Positions 59,141 through 64,000 of a stretch of DNA of 64,000 nucleotides are shown one piece after another. The DNA comes from a virus. Every line of letters begins with the position of its first letter. Positions within the stretch are counted from its first letter, which is position 1. Below the pieces are notes generated by a model, which was given only the letters and a program-made list of their open reading frames with translations, was not told the origin of the DNA and ran no database searches. The stretch is from positions 62,001 through 126,000 of the IMG/VR virus record IMGVR_UViG_3300027792_000292; one strand, written 5' to 3'. The position numbers and the translations under genes are program-made.

Positions 59141-59796
59141 AGATAGCTTATTTTATGCATATTGGTGCATTAAATAATTTCAGACCTATTTTGGAAGAGC
59201 TTTTGAAGACTTCTAAGCCTCTTCTTGAAAAGTGTAATGATATATTTTTGTGCGCTAATTGTGTAGATGCAGATATAACTGAAGTTAAGATAGTAGTTGA
59301 TAGTTGTGGTATTGAGAATTATAACATAATAGATAATAAGTCGAATGACTGGGAATATCTTACTCTTGAAAGAATGTACGACTATGCCAAAGCTTGTACA
59401 GAAAATACTAAGATAATATATACAATGACTAAGGGAGTTAATCGTATAGGTACTGAAGTATGCATTGAGGAATGGCGACAGTACATGACTTACTTTTTGG
59501 TAGAGAGGTATGACTTAAGCCTAAAGGCTTTAGATGACTATGAGACCATTGGGGTAGATTTAGTTACAGAGCCAGAGAAACACTATTCTGGTAACTTTTG
59601 GGGAGCCACAAGTGACTACATCAAAAGGTTGGAACATCCCAGAGAAGTTCGTTTCTCTAACCTGGATTCATATAGACATAGAAATGAATTCTGGATTTGT
59701 TCTACTGAGGGCAAACATGGATGTTTACATAACTCAGGGATAGGTGTATATGAAAGGCATCTAAAGAGATATCCAAGGGAGATGTATGCGCTTTAG
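59137..59796 (+). CDS. Hypothetical glycan-cluster protein, 219 aa
   Basis: ATGA overlap with the previous gene. IAYFMHIGALNNFRPILEEL, MTKGVNR and FSGNFWGATSDYI recall small proteins encoded beside glycosyltransferases in phage and bacterial loci. Possible GT-A relative. Confidence 0.5.
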   Translation: MKIAYFMHIGALNNFRPILEELLKTSKPLLEKCNDIFLCANCVDADITEVKIVVDSCGIENYNIIDNKSNDWEYLTLERMYDYAKACTENTKIIYTMTKGVNRIGTEVCIEEWRQYMTYFLVERYDLSLKALDDYETIGVDLVTEPEKHYSGNFWGATSDYIKRLEHPREVRFSNLDSYRHRNEFWICSTEGKHGCLHNSGIGVYERHLKRYPREMYAL

Positions 59797-60865
59797 TATT
59801 ATAATATCAACATATCCTCCACATTTTCATAGAGTAAGTAAATTTCTTGCTTCCTGTTATGAGCATATTAAAGATTTGGATAAATTGGATGTAATTCTGG
59901 TGGTATCATCTGGAGAAGAATATCTGATAAGAGGTGCTATAGAAGGATTTGTTCGAAGTGATATAGAAGAAAATAATAGAATAAACTTTAAGATAGTTAC
60001 ATTTAGTAAGCTATTAAAAGACTTTTACGGTATCAATATAACAGAACAAGAAATGCTCACTAATATGTGTGATCCTTTCTCTGGAGGTAAATGGAGTTAT
60101 CAATCTTTAAAGAAACTTATAGGGGTACTATATTCTGATAATCCTTATTCTTTGGTTATTGATTCAGAGACATTAGTTATTCGAGATTGTTATATAGAAG
60201 ATGTATTCCTTAACTTCTTCAATAAGAGTAGGACATATTTCTATACTGATAACTCTTTGGAGAAAAGTCCAAGGTTCAAAAATTTTGGTAATGGGGCTTT
60301 ATATACTTTATCAGGCAATTGTAACAAAATACTTAAAAAAGAGACCCTACCTTTCTATTTTTGGGAAGCAGGAAATTGGTTTTTTGAGAAGGAAAAAGTA
60401 GAAGGGCTGGTAAAATACATAGAAGGACTTCATGGGACAAATATAGTTAATGTAATGCTTTCTATTAAACCTATTTTTGAGTTCTCTTTATATCAATTCT
60501 ATCTATATCACATGCACAGAGACCAATATACTTTTGTATGCGTAAATGATGAGATTAGGTCTTATGTAAATAATGAAGTATATTTTTTACAGCAGAGGGA
60601 TAGGCTTACTGATACTCGTTTAGGTTTTGAAGAGACGCTAACAATACTGGACAATGATAAAATGGCAGACTGCTATCATGCCCTTTTTACAAGGTATGAC
60701 CTGAACTTTTTAATGTTTGGGATATCCTGGGATCGTTGTACTTCTCAGCATGTTCGTTTTATAGAGGAGACCGAAAACATTAAGTTTTTATGTACGCTAG
60801 ATAGCGAGAATGGGCCCATTACCAGAGGATTATCTCTACCAAAACTTAACAAGGTTATAACATGA
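59786..60865 (+). CDS. Glycosyltransferase-like protein, 359 aa
   Basis: FSIIISTYPPHFHRVSKFLAS at the N-terminus, LVIDSETLVI (DxE in place of DxD) and a long C-terminal half rich in aromatic residues. Resembles DUF6492-type transferases. Overlaps the previous gene by 11 bases. Confidence 0.55.
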   Translation: MRFSIIISTYPPHFHRVSKFLASCYEHIKDLDKLDVILVVSSGEEYLIRGAIEGFVRSDIEENNRINFKIVTFSKLLKDFYGINITEQEMLTNMCDPFSGGKWSYQSLKKLIGVLYSDNPYSLVIDSETLVIRDCYIEDVFLNFFNKSRTYFYTDNSLEKSPRFKNFGNGALYTLSGNCNKILKKETLPFYFWEAGNWFFEKEKVEGLVKYIEGLHGTNIVNVMLSIKPIFEFSLYQFYLYHMHRDQYTFVCVNDEIRSYVNNEVYFLQQRDRLTDTRLGFEETLTILDNDKMADCYHALFTRYDLNFLMFGISWDRCTSQHVRFIEETENIKFLCTLDSENGPITRGLSLPKLNKVIT

Positions 60866-61182
60866 AGCTATTCAAATTAGAAGAGATGAAGTTAGGATGG
60901 ATGGTGGGAGATTTTACACCAACGGCATATCAAACGGGTAACTGTGAAGTTGCTGTAAAACATTATCTTAAAGGTGACTACGATAGAAAGCACTACCACA
61001 AGATAGCTACGGAGATTACTACTATTGTAACTGGTAGTGTAAAAATGAATGGTGAGATATATGCTAATGGAGATGTACTTGTTATTGAGCCTAATGAAGC
61101 TACAGACTTTCTTGCTTTAGAGCCAACTACAACTGTTGTTGTTAAAGTACCAGGAGCTAAAAATGATAAATACGAAGTTTAA
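60862..61182 (+). CDS. Cupin-domain protein, 106 aa
   Basis: A single cupin: KHYHKIATEITTIVTGSVKM (motif 1, His-x-His and Glu) and GDVLVIEPNEATDFLA (motif 2). In sugar loci, cupins isomerise or epimerise nucleotide sugars. Confidence 0.7.
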   Translation: MKLFKLEEMKLGWMVGDFTPTAYQTGNCEVAVKHYLKGDYDRKHYHKIATEITTIVTGSVKMNGEIYANGDVLVIEPNEATDFLALEPTTTVVVKVPGAKNDKYEV

Positions 61183-61633
61183 GTATCTTATAAGTCATAG
61201 AGGTAATATTTCAGGCCCTAATTTAAACACAGAAAATACTAGGGAAGCGATAGAGTTTGCCATTTGTATGGGATACTCTTGTGAGATAGATGTATGGAAA
61301 AAAGATAGTAATTTTTATCTGGGTCATGATTGTCCTATGTCTAAGATAGATGTGCAGTTCTTTTTGGATCATTATAATAGTTTGTGGATACACTGCAAAA
61401 ATGTAGAGGCATTGTATTATCTTAGTGATATTAAGCTTCTTAATTGCTTTTTCCATAGCCAGGATGATTGTACTCTTACATCAAAAGGATATCTATGGAC
61501 ATATCCTGGTAAATTCTTAACTTCTAAATCAATATGTGTCCTTCCTGAGTGGGAAAATGGCACGGGAGACATTTCCATAGCATGTGGGATATGTAGCGAC
61601 TACATAGAAAGGTATGCAAATGAACTTAGATAA
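61163..61633 (+). CDS. Glycerophosphodiester phosphodiesterase-like protein
   Basis: 156 residues from the ATG after GGAGCTAAAA, overlapping the cupin gene by 20 bases. LISHRGNISGPN...ENTREAI and GYSCEIDVWKKD..LGHDCP carry the paired His, Asn and Glu/Asp ligands of the GDPD/PI-PLC fold. The protein is short for the family, so perhaps a trimmed enzyme. Confidence 0.65.
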   Translation: MINTKFKYLISHRGNISGPNLNTENTREAIEFAICMGYSCEIDVWKKDSNFYLGHDCPMSKIDVQFFLDHYNSLWIHCKNVEALYYLSDIKLLNCFFHSQDDCTLTSKGYLWTYPGKFLTSKSICVLPEWENGTGDISIACGICSDYIERYANELR

Positions 61634-62264
61634 GAGTTTAGCATTTGATGTTGGAGCCTATACGGGAGATACCGTTACTGCAATAAAGGCGTTAGGATTT
61701 AAAAAGATTATATGTTTTGAACCACATCCCGGAAACTTTTCGGCTCTTATGAGTAACTATGGAAATGATCCTGGAATAGTTATGATTCCAAAAGCTGTAT
61801 CTAATAGTTCAGGGGAAACAGTCGAACTTATGATAAACAATGATCTTCCCTGGTTAAATACTTTGGAATCCTTTTGGATATACGGTTGTAGGCATGAGTC
61901 CCTATTTTCAAACATGAGTAGGGTACAAGTAAAAACGATATCTCTTGATGAATACATTAAAGAGATAGGTGTAATACCATCATATATAAAAATAGATGTT
62001 GAGGGACATACTACAAATGTTCTTAAAGGCTTATCCTATAAGACAGATATGTTAAGTTTTGAATGGGTTTCAGAATTTGCTGAGATGAATGCTGCTAGTT
62101 TAACCCTTGTGCATAAATTAGGATACGACAAATTTATAATTACTGAACATGAGGGAAGTCCTACTGGAGATACCATGAATTTTGAATCATGCTTAAAGAC
62201 TCTTAGAGATATTAGAATGCATGATAATAAGAATGAAAAATGGGGAAGTATATGGTGCTATTAG
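61620..62264 (+). CDS. FkbM-type methyltransferase
   Basis: 214 residues; ATG 61620 chosen over 61614 for better spacing to GAAAGG. LAFDVGAYTGDTVTAI (motif I), CFEPHPGN, and IKIDVEGHTTNVLKGL (FkbM signature). Probable sugar O-methyltransferase. Confidence 0.8.
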   Translation: MNLDKSLAFDVGAYTGDTVTAIKALGFKKIICFEPHPGNFSALMSNYGNDPGIVMIPKAVSNSSGETVELMINNDLPWLNTLESFWIYGCRHESLFSNMSRVQVKTISLDEYIKEIGVIPSYIKIDVEGHTTNVLKGLSYKTDMLSFEWVSEFAEMNAASLTLVHKLGYDKFIITEHEGSPTGDTMNFESCLKTLRDIRMHDNKNEKWGSIWCY

Positions 62265-62722
62265 AAAGTAATAATACACAATATATCGAGCAAAAGTTAT
62301 ACAATGATATACTTAATAATATTCCTATAGCATGTGTAGATATTGCAGTTATAGTTGATGGTAGTATTCTTCTTGTGAGAAGGAAAGATGCTCCAGCCAA
62401 AGGAGAATGGTGGCTTCCTGGGGGGAGAATCTTTAAAGGGGAGACTATGAAGGATGCTGCAAAAAGGAAAGCCCTTGAAGAAGTAGGTTTGATTTGCCAT
62501 GTAGGACCTATCGTACATACTGCTGAAACAATTTTTCCTGATGGTCCTTATGGTATATCAGTTCACTCTATAAATAGCTGCTTTTTTTTGTATCCACATG
62601 ATAATTCACATAATATATGTTTAGACTCACATCATGAGGAATATAAATGGATTACTAATATTCCAGATAATATTCATCCTTATGTTAGAAATTGTCTTCT
62701 TGGGGCTGGATTAGAGTACTAA
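62252..62722 (+). CDS. Nudix hydrolase, GDP-mannose hydrolase-like
   Basis: 156 residues from the ATG after GGGGAAG. Nudix box GGRIFKGETMKDAAKRKALE followed by EVGL, and the N-terminal VRRKDAPAKGEWWLPGGR as in GDP-mannose mannosyl hydrolase (Gmm). It may tune GDP-mannose/GDP-fucose pools for the cluster. Confidence 0.75.
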   Translation: MVLLESNNTQYIEQKLYNDILNNIPIACVDIAVIVDGSILLVRRKDAPAKGEWWLPGGRIFKGETMKDAAKRKALEEVGLICHVGPIVHTAETIFPDGPYGISVHSINSCFFLYPHDNSHNICLDSHHEEYKWITNIPDNIHPYVRNCLLGAGLEY

Positions 62723-62769
62723 TAGTATTAATATTACTGTAATTATAGATAATATTAGTGCTATTTTTA
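62721..62769 (+). terminator. Terminator before the fucose synthase gene
   Basis: AATAGTATTAATATT (62721-62735) pairs with AATATTAGTGCTATT (62751-62765) using two G-U pairs, followed by TTTTAT. The rest of the gap to 62855 is AT-rich with no clear feature. Confidence 0.65.
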
Positions 62770-62854
62770 TAAACATATCTTAACTATCATAGAATTCTAT
62801 AATAACTTATTAATATTTTTGAATTTATATATCTATATCATATAGGAGTATCTT

Positions 62855-63784
62855 ATGAATAAAAATTCGTGGGTATATGTAGCAGGACATCAAGGACTGG
62901 TAGGATCGGCACTGGTTAAATCTCTTAAAAATCAGGGATTTACTAATATCGTATGTCGCACACATGCAGAACTTGATCTAACTCGCCAAGAGCAGGTAGA
63001 GCGATTTTTTAACGATGAAAAGCCTGAGTATGTTTTTTTAGCTGCCGCCAAGGTAGGTGGGATATATGCAAATAATACCTATCCTGCGGAGTTTGCCTAC
63101 TCAAATTTTCAAATACAGTGTAATGTTATTCATTCGGCATATCTTTCGGGAGTAAAAAAGCTTTGCTTTCTTGGTTCCTCATGTATTTATCCTAAATACG
63201 CACTGCAACCCATGCGTGAAGATTTTTTGCTCACCGGAGAGCTTGAACCTACCAATAAAGCCTATGCAATTGCGAAGATTGGGGGGATTGTTCTTTGTGA
63301 AAGCTATAATAAACAATACAAAACTGATTTTATTAGTGTAATGCCCACAAACCTTTATGGGCCTAATGATAACTATCATCCCGAAAACTCACACGTCTTA
63401 CCTGCGATAATTCGGCGTTTTCATGAAGCAAAAGTAAGTAACGCACCTGAAGTAGTTATTTGGGGGACAGGAAATCCAAAACGAGAGTTTATGTTTTCGG
63501 AAGATTTGGCTGATGCATGTATATTTTTAATGAATAATTACAGTGGTAATGATATTGTGAATATTGGAACTGGTATCGAGGTATCTATTAAGGAATTAGC
63601 TCTTACAGTGCAAGAAGTAGTAGGCTACAAAGGAAAGCTTCACTTTGATATGACCAAGCCCGATGGAACTGCCCGTAAGTTACTTGATTGCACAAAGTTG
63701 CATAGTTTAGGGTGGTTCCATAAAACTGAGTTGAAAGAGGGTATTGCAATCGCCTACGAAGATTTTATCAGCAAACTGAAATAA
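62855..63784 (+). CDS. fcl: GDP-L-fucose synthase
   Basis: 309 residues, full length. [15 protein letters not shown] (NADP site), [27 protein letters not shown], and the catalytic YxxxK in AYAIAK, then [19 protein letters not shown]. It converts GDP-4-keto-6-deoxymannose to GDP-L-fucose. The partner GDP-mannose 4,6-dehydratase is not seen in this window. Codon use is less AT-biased than its neighbours. Confidence 0.95.
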   Translation: MNKNSWVYVAGHQGLVGSALVKSLKNQGFTNIVCRTHAELDLTRQEQVERFFNDEKPEYVFLAAAKVGGIYANNTYPAEFAYSNFQIQCNVIHSAYLSGVKKLCFLGSSCIYPKYALQPMREDFLLTGELEPTNKAYAIAKIGGIVLCESYNKQYKTDFISVMPTNLYGPNDNYHPENSHVLPAIIRRFHEAKVSNAPEVVIWGTGNPKREFMFSEDLADACIFLMNNYSGNDIVNIGTGIEVSIKELALTVQEVVGYKGKLHFDMTKPDGTARKLLDCTKLHSLGWFHKTELKEGIAIAYEDFISKLK

Positions 63785-63896
63785 GATACTTTCTTATCGC
63801 TTATTTATAAGCTTACCATAATTTTATATAACGATTTATTAATTCCTTAATTACTTAATAAATAAATTCTTATTCTAATAATCTTTTAATTATCTC

Positions 63897-63933
63897 CTCT
63901 CTTAAAGTAGACAGACTATCTACTTTAAGAGAG
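63897..63933. terminator. Long hairpin after fcl
   Basis: CTCTCTTAAAGTAGA (63897-63911) pairs perfectly with TCTACTTTAAGAGAG (63919-63933), loop of 7. Possible bidirectional terminator. The 110 bp before it are AT-rich with nothing else recognised. Confidence 0.55.
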
Positions 63934-63966
63934 AATTTAATAGATAAATAATTTTAGGATAACATT

Positions 63967-64000
63967 ATGCCATTGTCTTTAAAAAATATTCAGGTATCAC
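63967..64000 (+). CDS. Start of a gene running out of the window
   Basis: ATG after AGGATAAC, reading MPLSLKNIQVS before the window ends. Too short to identify. Confidence 0.3.
   Translation, partial: MPLSLKNIQVS

Noticed and set aside
35267-63784. Bacterial O-antigen locus on a chromosome
   Set aside because: The cluster is interrupted by tmk, a membrane-anchored transglycosylase and homing endonucleases and continues from phage-type genes without change in strand or packing; a bacterial origin of single genes remains possible.

Overview
This looks like part of a large (jumbo-type) tailed-phage genome with a Gram-negative host. Evidence: nearly every gene is on the + strand, packed with ATGA/TAATG-type overlaps; DNA is AT-rich; genes include ThyX with an intein, NAD+-dependent DNA ligase, thymidylate kinase, RNA ligase, homing endonucleases, a membrane-anchored transglycosylase and a lipoprotein that ends in a membrane segment (u-spanin architecture, which implies an outer membrane). 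No capsid, portal or terminase gene is visible here, so the phage assignment rests on gene content and layout.

Layout. 1-13.2 kb: end of an intein-split thyX, a folded intergenic RNA, a DUF932-like gene, small genes, an HNH endonuclease, ligA, a ParB-like protein, a fibre-like protein, and a vWA-domain protein translationally coupled to an unknown zinc protein. 13.3-13.7 kb: the only convincing minus-strand gene (metallopeptidase-like), then a palindrome-rich promoter region and a phosphoesterase. 15.25-16.69 kb: no protein gene but an array of seven related structured RNAs. Each has its own outer stem, a shared inner motif (GATGCRTACATT paired with GCATTAGTAACT) and an exchangeable central module: tRNA cloverleaves in normal order, a circularly permuted tRNA, or hairpins with no tRNA likeness. 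Several have their own promoter. 16.8-22.9 kb: a small ubiquitin-like candidate, a Ro60/TROVE-vWA protein (the known partner of Y RNAs), unknown genes, a JAMM/JAB isopeptidase-like protein, a nucleotidyltransferase and a ThiF/E1-like adenylyltransferase. 23-35 kb: small Cys-rich proteins, a radical SAM enzyme, a methyltransferase, RNA ligase, lysis-type membrane proteins, an AAA+ ATPase, a Thg1-like 3'-5' polymerase and a phosphoesterase. 35.3-63.8 kb: a long glycan cluster of about seventeen glycosyltransferase-like genes, six methyltransferases, two NAD-dependent sugar epimerase/reductase genes (one GDP-L-fucose synthase), an alpha-1,2-fucosyltransferase-like GT11, a HAD-nucleotidyltransferase fusion, a cupin, a Nudix hydrolase and a second radical SAM enzyme, interrupted by tmk, a transglycosylase and a homing endonuclease.

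How it may work together. The main finding is the Y-RNA-like array beside its Ro60 protein. In bacteria, Ro60 with a Y RNA carrying a tRNA-like domain handles structured RNA together with a ribonuclease. Here one Ro60 could be paired with seven RNAs with different effector modules. The same stretch holds the parts of a minimal ubiquitin-like pathway (Ubl candidate, E1-like, JAMM), and elsewhere lie RNA ligase, Thg1-like polymerase and a nucleotidyltransferase, a set suited to RNA repair or remodelling. These links are inferred from neighbourhood. A recurrent promoter (TTGAT-like, 18 bp, TATATTA) drives the RNA array and several gene blocks. The glycan cluster probably makes or alters a fucose-containing surface glycan of host or virion.
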